Below, piece after piece: positions 28,374 to 37,624 of a DNA stretch of 41,559 bases. The notes under the pieces were generated by a model. It searched no databases. It was not told the DNA's origin and saw only the letters and a program-made list of their open reading frames with translations. Positions within the stretch are counted from its first letter, which is position 1. Every line of letters begins with the position of its first letter. A program made the position numbers and the translations under genes. Source of the stretch: Desulfurivibrio sp. (lineage in GTDB: Bacteria > Desulfobacterota > Desulfobulbia > Desulfobulbales > SURF-16); contig QZKJ01000007.1 of NCBI GenBank assembly GCA_003605035.1, forward strand, positions 1 through 41,559. Direction: 5' to 3'.

Positions 28374-31300
28374 CTACATCTTTTTAATAGTATTTTTTAA
28401 GATTTCCAGCAAGTCATCTTCCGCCAGCACGGCTTTATTGAAGGTGGCCCTGATCCGTCCGTCAAGTTCTTTGATTTTTTCCTCGCTCAGATCGCTGTCG
28501 GTGATGAGAATGAGGGGGATATTTCTTGCCGATTCATTTGTTTTGATATAATCGATGACATCCGCGCCGCTCTCATCCGGCTTGATCATCAGATTGAGAA
28601 CGATCAGGTCCGGCTGGTTTTCATGGATGGCCTGTATTGCTCCTGTACTATTGGAGGCCTTGGTTATCTTGTAGCCGCTTTCATTGAGAACGCGGCCCAG
28701 GGTATGCAATGTGCCCGGTTCATTGTCAACCAGCAGAATGTTTTTGATGCTGGTCAGTTTCTCCAGGTTTTTCAGCTTATGCAGCAGGATTTTCTTATCA
28801 ATAGGTTTGACCATGTATTCGGTCGCCCCCAGGGAAAATCCTATTTTCTTTTCATCGACAATGGACAGGATGATCACCGGAATATCCTGTACCAGCGGAT
28901 CTTTTTTCAATTCCTGCAGCACCTCCCAGCCGTCTTTGCCGGGCATCATGATATCCAGGGTAATAGCCACGGGTTTGATCTCCCGTGCCTTGTCCACCGC
29001 TCCCTCGCCGGTATAGTGACCGATGACGTTATAATCCTCCCCGATATTTTTCCTGATCAGTTCAATAACATCCGGGTTATCGTCAATCACGAGAATGGTT
29101 TTTTTGATGCGGTCAGTTGCGTCACCTGCCAGATCCTCGTCTTTCACCTTCCGGGCCGTAAATTCGCCGACCACGAGGTTTTCGATAATTTCGCAGGCCT
29201 TGCAGTACTCCACCTTCTCGGGATATTTGGCCACCTCGACCCCCTTGCAGTGAACTCCGCAGATCAGCCAGCAGCGTCTTTCGGTGTTGCCGTATGCCGG
29301 GCAGCTTGTCTGCCCGCAATGGGCATATTCCCAGCATTTGACCCGTTTGCCGAGATAAAAAGGCTCTTTCAGAAAGAGATCGATGGGCTTCTCAAAGTAG
29401 GCAGACAGTTTTTCCGCCATGGCCAGCTCGATGATCGGCTCGGTGGATTTTTCCATGATCTTCTTCTGGGCCGGCAGGGTAAAGAAGAATCGGCTTCCCT
29501 TGCCGAAATCACTCTCCACCCAGATCACCCCTTTGTGCAGCACCACCAGACCTCTGGCGATACTGAGACCAAGCCCGGTGCCTTCATAGGGCCGACTGGC
29601 CGAGACGTTTATCTGGGTGAATTTGTCGAAAAGCTTGGCCATATCATCTTTTTTTATGCCGATGCCGGTGTCTTCCACGCATATCTCGACAAACAGGGGA
29701 GGCTCACCCGGGGCTATGCCCAGGGTGGAAGGCCTGGCGTGAATGGTGATGCCGCCGTGGTCGGTAAATTTAACGGCATTGCCCACCAGATTGGTGAAGA
29801 TCTGCTTCACCTTGTCCTTATCGATGAACACCGGGGGGAGATCATCGGCGAAATCAAAATGCAGGTAGAGCCCCTTGGCGTCAAGCGTCGGCTGGAAGAA
29901 GGTGCTGATGGTGTCCCGCATGGTGGTGAAATCGGCTTCCTGGATGTCGAGTTCGATCTTCCCTGATTCGATTTTCGACATGTCGAGGATGTCATTGATC
30001 AGCTGCAGCAGATGCTTGGCATTGTTCTCCACCTTGATCAGGCTCTTTTCCTGTTCCTCGTTTATCTCCCCGTCAATGCGGTCCAGCAGCAGCTGGGTAT
30101 AGCCGATAATGGAGTTCATCGGCGTTCTCAGCTCATGGGACATGTTGGCCAGGAAGGCGGATTTCAGCCGGTCCAGTTCCCGCAGGTCGCGGATGGCCCG
30201 CTCCAGCATGAGGGTTCTTTCCCGCAGCATGACGGTGCGGTGCGCCACTTCCTGTTCCAGTCCCTTGCTGAGAGAGGAGATCTTTTCGTACATTTTTTCC
30301 AGATTATCCAGCATCTGGTTGGTATGGCAGGCGATTTTGTCCATCACCTCATTGCTGTCATGGAAATCGGCCCGCACCTGCAGATGGCCGTCCGAGGCCT
30401 GTTTCAGGATGGCGAGCAGATTTTCGGCCCGCAACTCCAGGTATTTCCGCTGCTCTTCCTCTCTTTCGGAGATGCTCTGGATATACCGCAGCCTTTCCGC
30501 CTCAAGCACATCACTGATATCCCTGAATATCTGCACCGCTCCCGTGATGTTGCCCTGGGCATCCTTCAGGGCGCTGGCGCTGGCCATGACCGGGATGAGG
30601 GCGCCTTCCTTGTTGGTGATGATGATCCTGATATCTTCAACCGGCTCGCCGGAGACCAGACATCTCTTGATGGGGCAGGTGGCGTCACAGGTCTCATTCT
30701 CGCAGCAGATATCGCTGTTTAAGATATCCCTGCAGGTCAGTTTCCCCTCGGTTTCCTCTTTGCCGTAACCGGTCAGGCGGGCGCAGGCGCCGTTCATAAA
30801 GGTCACCGCCATGCTGGTGTCGACAATGATCAGCGGATCGGCAATGGCCTCCTTGAGGCTGTTGGCGTATTCAATCTTGTCCTTGATGCTTTTCACCATG
30901 CTGTTGAAGCTGCCGGCCAGGATGCCGATGGAGCCCGGGGAATGCACCGGAGCGGAGACGGAGAGATTCCCCCTGGCCAGTTCCTCCGCCTTGGCGGCCA
31001 GCACGGTAATCGGTCTGGTAACCAGTCTGGCCAGCAGAAAGTAGATGATGGTAATCAGCAGGCCGACACCGATGAGGCTGATGATAATGGTATGATTACG
31101 CAGGGTGGCGATGGCCAGATAGGTGGCGTCGGTGGACTGCCTGGTCAGCAGTCCGCCGAGCACCTTGCGGGTGGCGCCGTGACAGTGGTGGCATTCCTCG
31201 TCATTATAGATGCTGTGGATGGTGACCAGGTAATTGACGCCATCCTGCTCCTCTTCAAAATAGCTGATGCGCGGCGGGATGGCGGTTTCCAGCAGGTTTC

Positions 31301-31670
31301 TCAGGGCAGCCAGGGTGGCCCGGTTGCCGGTGAAGGTCGACACATCGGCGCCGATGCGTTCTTTATTGGTGGCAAAAACGATGCGCTGGTTGAAATCGCA
31401 GATGACGATTTCCGTGTTCTCCAGTTCATCGCCGATATCAAAAAGCTGTTTTTCAATGGACGGGCTGTCGCCCACCGCCATCGGATGTTTAATGCCCCCA
31501 TAAGCCAGTGATTTCATGTCCTGGCCGTAGGTGGTCATCCTTTCCCTGATGTGCTCCCGTTGATTGGTAATGCTGAAATAGATGACCCCGGCCATGACGA
31601 TGGTGACGCCGATGGTCAGCAGGGTCTGCAGATGGAGGAACTTTTTGATCATGCCGCTGGGGCCGCTCAT
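28374..31670 (-). CDS. hybrid sensor histidine kinase with heme c motif, PAS, Cys-rich module and two receivers
   Basis: A 1098-residue membrane kinase: TM1 (about 17-35); an extracytoplasmic sensor (about 36-190) containing CHHCH at 160-164, a covalent heme c motif; TM2 (about 193-214); HAMP (about 215-270); a Cys-rich PAS (about 272-390; six cysteines between 313 and 337); a coiled segment; HisKA (H512 in NMSHELRTP); HATPase (N-box near 628-633); an eight-cysteine CW-type module (779-826); receiver 1 with D906; and receiver 2 in which the phospho-acceptor position is Asn1026. The sensor probably reads redox state or a small ligand through heme c. GGAGG lies 8 bases before the ATG, and the ATG is one base past the stop of the tetraheme cytochrome, so sensor and cytochrome are translationally linked. 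Confidence 0.9.
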   Translation of the reverse strand: MSGPSGMIKKFLHLQTLLTIGVTIVMAGVIYFSITNQREHIRERMTTYGQDMKSLAYGGIKHPMAVGDSPSIEKQLFDIGDELENTEIVICDFNQRIVFATNKERIGADVSTFTGNRATLAALRNLLETAIPPRISYFEEEQDGVNYLVTIHSIYNDEECHHCHGATRKVLGGLLTRQSTDATYLAIATLRNHTIIISLIGVGLLITIIYFLLARLVTRPITVLAAKAEELARGNLSVSAPVHSPGSIGILAGSFNSMVKSIKDKIEYANSLKEAIADPLIIVDTSMAVTFMNGACARLTGYGKEETEGKLTCRDILNSDICCENETCDATCPIKRCLVSGEPVEDIRIIITNKEGALIPVMASASALKDAQGNITGAVQIFRDISDVLEAERLRYIQSISEREEEQRKYLELRAENLLAILKQASDGHLQVRADFHDSNEVMDKIACHTNQMLDNLEKMYEKISSLSKGLEQEVAHRTVMLRERTLMLERAIRDLRELDRLKSAFLANMSHELRTPMNSIIGYTQLLLDRIDGEINEEQEKSLIKVENNAKHLLQLINDILDMSKIESGKIELDIQEADFTTMRDTISTFFQPTLDAKGLYLHFDFADDLPPVFIDKDKVKQIFTNLVGNAVKFTDHGGITIHARPSTLGIAPGEPPLFVEICVEDTGIGIKKDDMAKLFDKFTQINVSASRPYEGTGLGLSIARGLVVLHKGVIWVESDFGKGSRFFFTLPAQKKIMEKSTEPIIELAMAEKLSAYFEKPIDLFLKEPFYLGKRVKCWEYAHCGQTSCPAYGNTERRCWLICGVHCKGVEVAKYPEKVEYCKACEIIENLVVGEFTARKVKDEDLAGDATDRIKKTILVIDDNPDVIELIRKNIGEDYNVIGHYTGEGAVDKAREIKPVAITLDIMMPGKDGWEVLQELKKDPLVQDIPVIILSIVDEKKIGFSLGATEYMVKPIDKKILLHKLKNLEKLTSIKNILLVDNEPGTLHTLGRVLNESGYKITKASNSTGAIQAIHENQPDLIVLNLMIKPDESGADVIDYIKTNESARNIPLILITDSDLSEEKIKELDGRIRATFNKAVLAEDDLLEILKNTIKKM

Positions 31671-31671
31671 G

Positions 31672-32175
31672 TCAATGGCCTCCGCCGTGAATGAGCGGCC
31701 TGAACTGGAAGGCCTGGATCATCTCGCTGGTGTGGCATTGATCACAGATCTTGATGGTCGGATGGCCAATGATCGACGAAGATTTGGTGTCCTCCAGGTG
31801 AATCGAGCCCGGCCCGTGACAGACCTCGCAGCCGGCGTTTTTTAACAGAGGAGTTTTTTCAACGCTGATAAAGCCGCCGGGTTTGCCATAGCCGGTAGTG
31901 TGGCAGGCATAACATTTCATGCGGTCCAGGTCGGTCAGGCCTTTCTGCAATCTTTCAATACTTCTGTAGGAGTTGCTCTTCTTGGCATAGGTAGTGAAAT
32001 TGGCATACTCCTTCTCATGACACGGTTTGCAGGCGAGCGAACCCACATAAATCGGGAATACGGGATTTTCTTCAGCGGCGGGGCATGGTGACAGGGTCAC
32101 CATGGAGTACAGCAGATAAATGGTCAGTAACAGAAATGTCTTTTTGTTCAGATTAACAGCGGAGGGGGAATCCAT
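31672..32175 (-). CDS. tetraheme c-type cytochrome, c554-like
   Basis: A 167-residue exported protein with a hydrophobic leader (about 13-28) and four CXXCH motifs (CKPCH, CYACH, CEVCH, CDQCH). The order and spacing, with CHTTGYGKPGGF and NAGCEVCHGPGS stretches, match the cytochrome c554 family, which carries electrons between multiheme enzymes. It is periplasmic or membrane-tethered. Its position directly before the heme-sensing kinase, with a single base between stop and start, suggests that the kinase may monitor this carrier; that is inference. Confidence 0.88.
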   Translation of the reverse strand: MDSPSAVNLNKKTFLLLTIYLLYSMVTLSPCPAAEENPVFPIYVGSLACKPCHEKEYANFTTYAKKSNSYRSIERLQKGLTDLDRMKCYACHTTGYGKPGGFISVEKTPLLKNAGCEVCHGPGSIHLEDTKSSSIIGHPTIKICDQCHTSEMIQAFQFRPLIHGGGH

Positions 32176-32194
32176 GCCCGTTCTCCATGCTATC

Positions 32195-33811
32195 TCATCC
32201 TTTATCCCAATGACATCCGGTACACTGGGTTATCCCGGGCTTTAACCTCAATTTGTTCTGGCGTTGCGACCCTTCAGCCGAGGCGGGGAATTTGATAACC
32301 CCCTCATCGTGCGGATTGTGGCAGGTGGCGCAGACCACCTTGCCGTCAAACAGGGGCAACTCCACCCCGATCCTTTGCACCGATGTTTCCAGCGCTTTCA
32401 AAATTTTTTCCGAAGGCTTTACCAGATGACGGCCGCCGGCCGGATGATTATCACTGAAGCCGGGATGACATCCGATACAGTACTCATTGGGGTCTTTGAC
32501 AATGAATATAACATTTTTCGGACCGAAAAGATAGATATCCGGCAGAGATGCATGACATAAAAGGCACGTTTCTTTTTTGATATGCCCATGTTCGTCCATC
32601 TGCAGATGGGGATTCAGACGCCGGTAGGTCTCCTGCAGATGACAGAGGAAACAGAATTCATTGCGGGAAAGACCGCTTCGGCGCAGGAAGTTGGGATTTT
32701 CCTTGCCGACCGAATCGATATGCAGGGCGCTTTCCTGCAAAGAGGACTGGTGGCAGGTCTCACAGGTGAGTTTACCATCCTGCAGCGGCATGTCAGTGGG
32801 CAGCTTCACCTGTTTTGATGGGGTAAGACCCACGGGGTGAATATCCGCCCTGGCAAACTCCGACTTGTGACAGCGGTTGCAGAGCTCGTTGAGGTCGCCG
32901 CTGCCGAGGAGATTGGGATTTCCTTTGGAGGGGGTGCCCTTGTGGCAGGAAATGCACATCAGGTTTTTCCAGTGCGGATTGATATTCCGGGAAATTGCCG
33001 CAAGCTCCAGGTACTCTTTGGTGATCAGATGGTTTTCTTCAGCTTTGCCGTGATGGGTATGGCAGCTTAAACAGTACATCTGGCCCGGACGGAGGTTGCT
33101 TGCCGGGTCTATCAGTTCCTGGACAAGAGGATCCGGCAGGGGGTCGAGATCCTTGTAATGGTTTTTTCTGAGCGACCAGTGGCAGAAGATGCAGACGGCA
33201 TCGATTTCATCATGCGCCATTTTGCCTTTGTTCTTTCTTTTCTCGGGGCTGGCGGTATGGCAGAAGATACATGCGGTGGTTTCCGTGGTGTGCGGGGAAA
33301 TGCCGGTAAAATGTTCCTTATGGCAGGTTGAGCATAAACTGTTGCGGATGGTCTGGTGCGTCGTATTGTCGCCTCTGAGCAGATAAGGGGTAAACTGTTC
33401 CTGGTGGATGTAATGGCAGGTCAGGCAGACAATTTTGCCCTGGTAGATGCCGGCGCCCAGAGGCAGGGTGTATTTATCCAGTCCGGTGAACTGGTTGATC
33501 GGCTCAATCCCCAGCGGGTGAAGATTGGCGCCAGGGTGACATCCCTCACAGAGTTTGATGCTGTCGTTGCCGGTAAACAGTTCCTTGGCTGCTTTGCCGT
33601 CCGGGCCCATGACATGGCATTTGTCGCAGGCCATGGCATGGGGATTGTCGATGGTTTCAAGGGGGGCGGAGGGTATGGCCGAGCCCCCATCAGGATGGTG
33701 CAGTCCGCTGCCGGGCGGTGCGGAAAGTGGTTCAGCTGCAATTGCCAGCGAAAAACAGGAAATGAGTGTTGCTGCCAGAAAAAAGAGTGATGCGCTGCAG
33801 AAACGGCCCAT
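32195..33811 (-). CDS. 15-heme c-type cytochrome
   Basis: A 538-residue exported protein with a signal peptide (cleavage near AIAAEP) and 15 CXXCH motifs. Several are in doubled-CXXCH arrangements and in repeats of the form HPxG ... LPLxDGKxxCxTCH (for example near DGKLTCETCH and DGKVVCATCH), a signature of cytochrome c3-like/doubled-CXXCH proteins. It likely acts as an electron wire in the periplasm or at the outer membrane. Its ATG overlaps the stop of the 22-heme gene by one base (TAATG), so stoichiometric production is likely. No named homologue is recognised. Confidence 0.88.
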   Translation of the reverse strand: MGRFCSASLFFLAATLISCFSLAIAAEPLSAPPGSGLHHPDGGSAIPSAPLETIDNPHAMACDKCHVMGPDGKAAKELFTGNDSIKLCEGCHPGANLHPLGIEPINQFTGLDKYTLPLGAGIYQGKIVCLTCHYIHQEQFTPYLLRGDNTTHQTIRNSLCSTCHKEHFTGISPHTTETTACIFCHTASPEKRKNKGKMAHDEIDAVCIFCHWSLRKNHYKDLDPLPDPLVQELIDPASNLRPGQMYCLSCHTHHGKAEENHLITKEYLELAAISRNINPHWKNLMCISCHKGTPSKGNPNLLGSGDLNELCNRCHKSEFARADIHPVGLTPSKQVKLPTDMPLQDGKLTCETCHQSSLQESALHIDSVGKENPNFLRRSGLSRNEFCFLCHLQETYRRLNPHLQMDEHGHIKKETCLLCHASLPDIYLFGPKNVIFIVKDPNEYCIGCHPGFSDNHPAGGRHLVKPSEKILKALETSVQRIGVELPLFDGKVVCATCHNPHDEGVIKFPASAEGSQRQNKLRLKPGITQCTGCHWDKG

Positions 33812-36558
33812 TATTTTACCCCATCATTCTCATTATACTCGCCGGCTGGTTGTCTTTGAGAATTAGACTTTTCAATTTCGTCGGCAGAAGGCATCGAAAT
33901 CCCCAGGATACTCTTTTTCTCGTTGGCGTTATGATAGAATCGATACAGTAACAGGGTTTTTATGCCATGGCACGCATAACATAATTCATTTCTGGCGCCC
34001 TTTCTGAGAAAACTGTTGACGATGATGCCCTCGGTGTTCTTGCCGGGCCCGGCAGCTTCCTCGCTGGCATACCAGATATGGGGATCATGGCAGGTTGAAC
34101 AGGTAATCTCTCCGGAAGTCGATTTGCCACCTTCCAGGGTGTATAATGGGATGGGATCAGGCGTCGGCCCGATGGACAGCAGGATATTGCGGTACGATTT
34201 GTGATAGCCGAAATAAAACTGTCGCGGATGGATGCCGGAATCAAGGACCTTGTCCTTGCCGGCCCTGTTCTTGTCGTGGCAGCCATTACAGGCTTTCTCG
34301 ATGAAGTCCTGCCCGGTATCCGCCAGGGGGTAATTCCACAGCAGCGTCTTCTCCGGGGCATTATGCACGGCATGGCATGGGGTGCAGACTGACTCTTCCC
34401 TGGCCATTTTACCGCTGGTATTGAGTGAAGTGGGGGCCACCACCCGCAGGTCATGATCGGTTCCGGCCACAAAACTTTTGCGCAGATGGCATTTGGCGCA
34501 CAGCGTCGGTTGTTCCAGGTTGGCGCTTCTGAGGAAGCTGCTGTCCGCCCCGCCCTCCACGTTGTCGCCCTTGCCCTTCTGGTTGAGCCGGGAATTCCAT
34601 TTGTGCGGATCGTGGCAGGTGTGGCATTCCATCACCGAGGTGCCGTCAGATAATTTACGCAGCGGCAGGGTCAGGTTGAGGGGGTCTTCTATCTTGACAT
34701 TGACCGGATGGGTGTTCTGGCCTACCATCTTTTTTTCAGCCGGTTTTTTCTTGGCATGACAGTCCAGGCAGAGAGAAGAGGGGGAGGTCGGTTTCTTGTC
34801 GAATTTGCGCGCCCAGAGATAGGGACCGCTGGCCTGGTGCGGCACGTGGCATGGTGAACAGACGCCTGCCTGGCCGGCCGTCTGTTTGGTGATGTTGCTC
34901 TCTTTAGGGGCGGTGACGGTGAGGTCGTGATCCGTGCCTTCCACATAATACTGCTCCATATGGCAGGAAGCGCAGAGGGCGCTGTCCGAGCCGGAGCGTT
35001 TGCGCAGAAAACTGGTGAGAGACGTTCCTTCATCATTAATGCCCGTACCCTTCCTGCCGCTCGCGGCATCCCAGCGATGGGGGTCGTGACAGGTATGGCA
35101 CTCCATGACCGCCGTGCCGTCCGTTTTTGTATACAGCGGCAGGGTTTTCGGATCTTTCAATTGATCCGCCTTCATGGCAACGTCCACCGGGTGGGTGAAC
35201 CTGCCCACGATCTTTTTGGCCGCGGTTCCCTTGTCGTTGTGACAGGTGAGACAGAGTTTGGACGGTGAAGAGAGCGAGGCCGGATCTTTTACTTTCCTGG
35301 CCCAGAGATACGGCCCGGTTGCCTTATGCGGAATATGGCAGGCGGAACAGACGCCGGCCTCTTTTATGGGCTGTTTGAGCACATTGATCTCATCCTTTGC
35401 CGTAATGCTGAGGTCGTGATCCGTGTTGTCCACCAGATACTGGGCCTTGTGACAGGTTGCGCAGAGGGGATCCCGCTGGCCGGCCAGGGCCTTGGTGCCC
35501 GGGGCGTGCTGGTGCACCTTGTGGCAGGTGAAACAGTAGACGGTGTTATCCGGGCCGCCGTCAAGCTTCACCTGGCTGGCCGGATCAAGCCGGTATTTGA
35601 CATAGAGCGGATGGTTGGCTTTCTGCCAGTCGGCAATGGAAGATCTGTCGGTTTTGTCGGCATGACAGAGCTGACAGAGGGATTCCTTGTTCTTCACCAG
35701 GGCCTTGTTGCCCTTTTCATACTGATGCACCTTATGGCAGGAAAGACACTCGAGAGAGTTCTGCGGTCCCAGCTGAATCTTAACCCCGCCGACGTTGGGA
35801 TTCTGTTTAAACTCCACGAGCAGGGGGTGGTTGACCTGTTTGTCCAGCGGGGCATTGGGGGCGTCGTACTCTTTCTGGTGGCAGAGCGTGCAGAGGGTGG
35901 ACTGCTTCTTTACCTCGAAAAGAAGATTTCGTTCAACACTGCCATGGGCGGTATGGCAGCTTTCGCAGATGACGAAGTTGGTATCCGTGGCGGATGGCAC
36001 CGCGCCTACTGCATATAACTCCTGGGGAATGGGATTCTTGCCGCTGTGGGTCGGATGATTGACATCCTTGACCGCCTGGGCGGCATGGCACATCTCGCAC
36101 ATGATGGAATCTTTATTGGAGATGCGCAGAAAAATGGTGCGTTCTATGCTGGTATCCGTGGGAACGGAATGGGCGGAGTGACAGGTGGCGCAGACAATCT
36201 TGCCATCCTGGGAAAGGGGGAAGAGCTTCGGAATGACGACCTTGTCGGAAGGCAGAATATCGGTTTTATGTCTGTCCAGAATCCATACCTTCCTGCGTGA
36301 GTCATCGGTTGAGCCGTCATGGCAGCTGAAGCAGATCATTTCATGACCGGCGACATCCTCTTTTTCATATTCCACCAGGGCCGTACCATGGCCTTCGATG
36401 AAATGCTCTATCCATCTGAAGTGACAGATGGCGCATTCACGGGAGGAATTCTGGGTCAGATTGCCGGCTGCCTGCACAGCCGGGGCAGGGGGCAGAAAAA
36501 ACAGGCCGGCCAGCAGCAGGACAAATGATAAGGGTGTTAGTGGACGCATTGATTTCAC
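33811..36558 (-). CDS. 22-heme c-type cytochrome with tandem tetraheme modules
   Basis: A 915-residue exported protein (signal peptide about 1-30) with 22 CXXCH motifs by direct count. Residues about 380-862 form three successive modules of roughly 160 residues. Each starts with DHDL and carries four hemes; modules 1 and 2 share GPYLWARK and GT(A/S)VMECHTCHDPH stretches. Two shorter diheme modules (CLSCHKVHQY at 271 and CFTCHKVHQH at 342) precede them. The GTG start overlaps the NHL gene stop (GTGA); an ATG three codons later is possible. The function is probably long-range electron transfer in or beyond the periplasm. The C-terminal tail after residue 870 has no heme. Confidence 0.88.
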   Translation of the reverse strand: MKSMRPLTPLSFVLLLAGLFFLPPAPAVQAAGNLTQNSSRECAICHFRWIEHFIEGHGTALVEYEKEDVAGHEMICFSCHDGSTDDSRRKVWILDRHKTDILPSDKVVIPKLFPLSQDGKIVCATCHSAHSVPTDTSIERTIFLRISNKDSIMCEMCHAAQAVKDVNHPTHSGKNPIPQELYAVGAVPSATDTNFVICESCHTAHGSVERNLLFEVKKQSTLCTLCHQKEYDAPNAPLDKQVNHPLLVEFKQNPNVGGVKIQLGPQNSLECLSCHKVHQYEKGNKALVKNKESLCQLCHADKTDRSSIADWQKANHPLYVKYRLDPASQVKLDGGPDNTVYCFTCHKVHQHAPGTKALAGQRDPLCATCHKAQYLVDNTDHDLSITAKDEINVLKQPIKEAGVCSACHIPHKATGPYLWARKVKDPASLSSPSKLCLTCHNDKGTAAKKIVGRFTHPVDVAMKADQLKDPKTLPLYTKTDGTAVMECHTCHDPHRWDAASGRKGTGINDEGTSLTSFLRKRSGSDSALCASCHMEQYYVEGTDHDLTVTAPKESNITKQTAGQAGVCSPCHVPHQASGPYLWARKFDKKPTSPSSLCLDCHAKKKPAEKKMVGQNTHPVNVKIEDPLNLTLPLRKLSDGTSVMECHTCHDPHKWNSRLNQKGKGDNVEGGADSSFLRSANLEQPTLCAKCHLRKSFVAGTDHDLRVVAPTSLNTSGKMAREESVCTPCHAVHNAPEKTLLWNYPLADTGQDFIEKACNGCHDKNRAGKDKVLDSGIHPRQFYFGYHKSYRNILLSIGPTPDPIPLYTLEGGKSTSGEITCSTCHDPHIWYASEEAAGPGKNTEGIIVNSFLRKGARNELCYACHGIKTLLLYRFYHNANEKKSILGISMPSADEIEKSNSQRQPAGEYNENDGVK

Positions 36559-37604
36559 TGGCTCTGTTTTTCCAGAATCAGGACGCGGTTGTTGTACATT
36601 TCAACGACATACAGACGGTTGCCGGCAGCAGCCATCCCCACCGGTGTTTTGAATTTCGTCACCTTGCCATGCCCGTCCCCGACCACGCCGATAAAAGCTC
36701 CTTCCCGTTTAAATGCCTGAATGACACCGAGATAACTGTCTGAGACGAACACCTCGTTCTTTTCGTTTACCACCACGCCCTTGGGTCGGAAAAACTGTCC
36801 GGGTTCAATTCCCCATTCACCGATGAATCGGGCGTATTCGCCATTGGTCTCCAGCACCTGTACTCGGGTATTGATGGCTTCCACGATATAGACTCTGCCT
36901 GACTGGTCAATATCCATCAGGAAGGGGAAGCGGAACTCCTCGGGATTGCGGCCCATGGTACCCGTTGCCCAGAGCAGCTGACCGGAACGGTTAAGCGCGA
37001 CCACCCGGTGGTTATCATTGTCCACCACAATATAGGTGTTGTCCGGCCCGAAATTGACATCGGTCGGATCACTGGGTTTGCCGCCGGCAGGGGCGGGCAC
37101 GGCAATGAACCGGGGATTTTTATCCTGCGCCGGGAAGAGGGCCAGCCGGTGATGGCCCGAGTCCGCCACAATCACATCACCTGCCGGGGTAACATCAATA
37201 CCCAGAGGTTGTTTGAGAACTCCCGGCCCACCCAGGCTGAACAACGACTCCCCTGTGGGGGAATAGACCCTGACCGTGTCCGCCGTGCCGTCTAAAATGA
37301 ATATCCTGCCACTCTGATCAACGGCAACATCACTGGGAAGCTTCATTGATCCTGAGATCGACAGGACAGGTTGGTAGTGGATGATAGGGGGGTTGCCATC
37401 CTGAGCCAGGATGGCAACCGGAAAATTGAGTAATGCGAGAAGGAGGAAGGATACCAGCCAGCACCCTGCCTTGATTCTGCTTGATTGTCCTTCACCGTCC
37501 ATATTGCCGGCTATAGCTGTTCGAATGCTTGACTGATCCGCATCAGCTAAGCCGGCAATGTGGCAATGACTATCAACAGAATGTTCGCTCAAACAAGGGT
37601 GCAT
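36555..37604 (-). CDS. exported NHL-repeat beta-propeller protein
   Basis: A beta-propeller of about six NHL repeats, seen as recurring LPSDVAVDQSGRIFILD, QPLGIDVTPAGDVIVAD, DPTDVNFGPDNTYIVVD, FLMDIDQSGRVYIVE, RPKGVVVNEKNEVFVSD and TPVGMAAAGNRLYVVE. A hydrophobic export signal (WLVSFLLLALLNFPVAILA) lies near the N-terminus. From the ATG at 37604 this signal is preceded by a long 45-residue segment; the ATG at 37502 would give a normal signal peptide but leaves a gap of about 120 bases and has no ribosome site, so the start is unsure. NHL propellers often sit beside multiheme cytochromes in electron-transfer clusters and may act as scaffold or assembly factor. It lies between the b/c fusion and the 22-heme genes. 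Confidence 0.82.
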   Translation of the reverse strand: MHPCLSEHSVDSHCHIAGLADADQSSIRTAIAGNMDGEGQSSRIKAGCWLVSFLLLALLNFPVAILAQDGNPPIIHYQPVLSISGSMKLPSDVAVDQSGRIFILDGTADTVRVYSPTGESLFSLGGPGVLKQPLGIDVTPAGDVIVADSGHHRLALFPAQDKNPRFIAVPAPAGGKPSDPTDVNFGPDNTYIVVDNDNHRVVALNRSGQLLWATGTMGRNPEEFRFPFLMDIDQSGRVYIVEAINTRVQVLETNGEYARFIGEWGIEPGQFFRPKGVVVNEKNEVFVSDSYLGVIQAFKREGAFIGVVGDGHGKVTKFKTPVGMAAAGNRLYVVEMYNNRVLILEKQSQ

Positions 37605-37624
37605 GGTCCTAATCAAAAATGATC

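Noticed and set aside
33973..35421. Repeated heme modules considered as a DNA repeat array or assembly artefact
   Set aside because: The modules have diverged at the protein level and keep one open frame, so they are real coding duplications and not a collapsed or CRISPR-like array.
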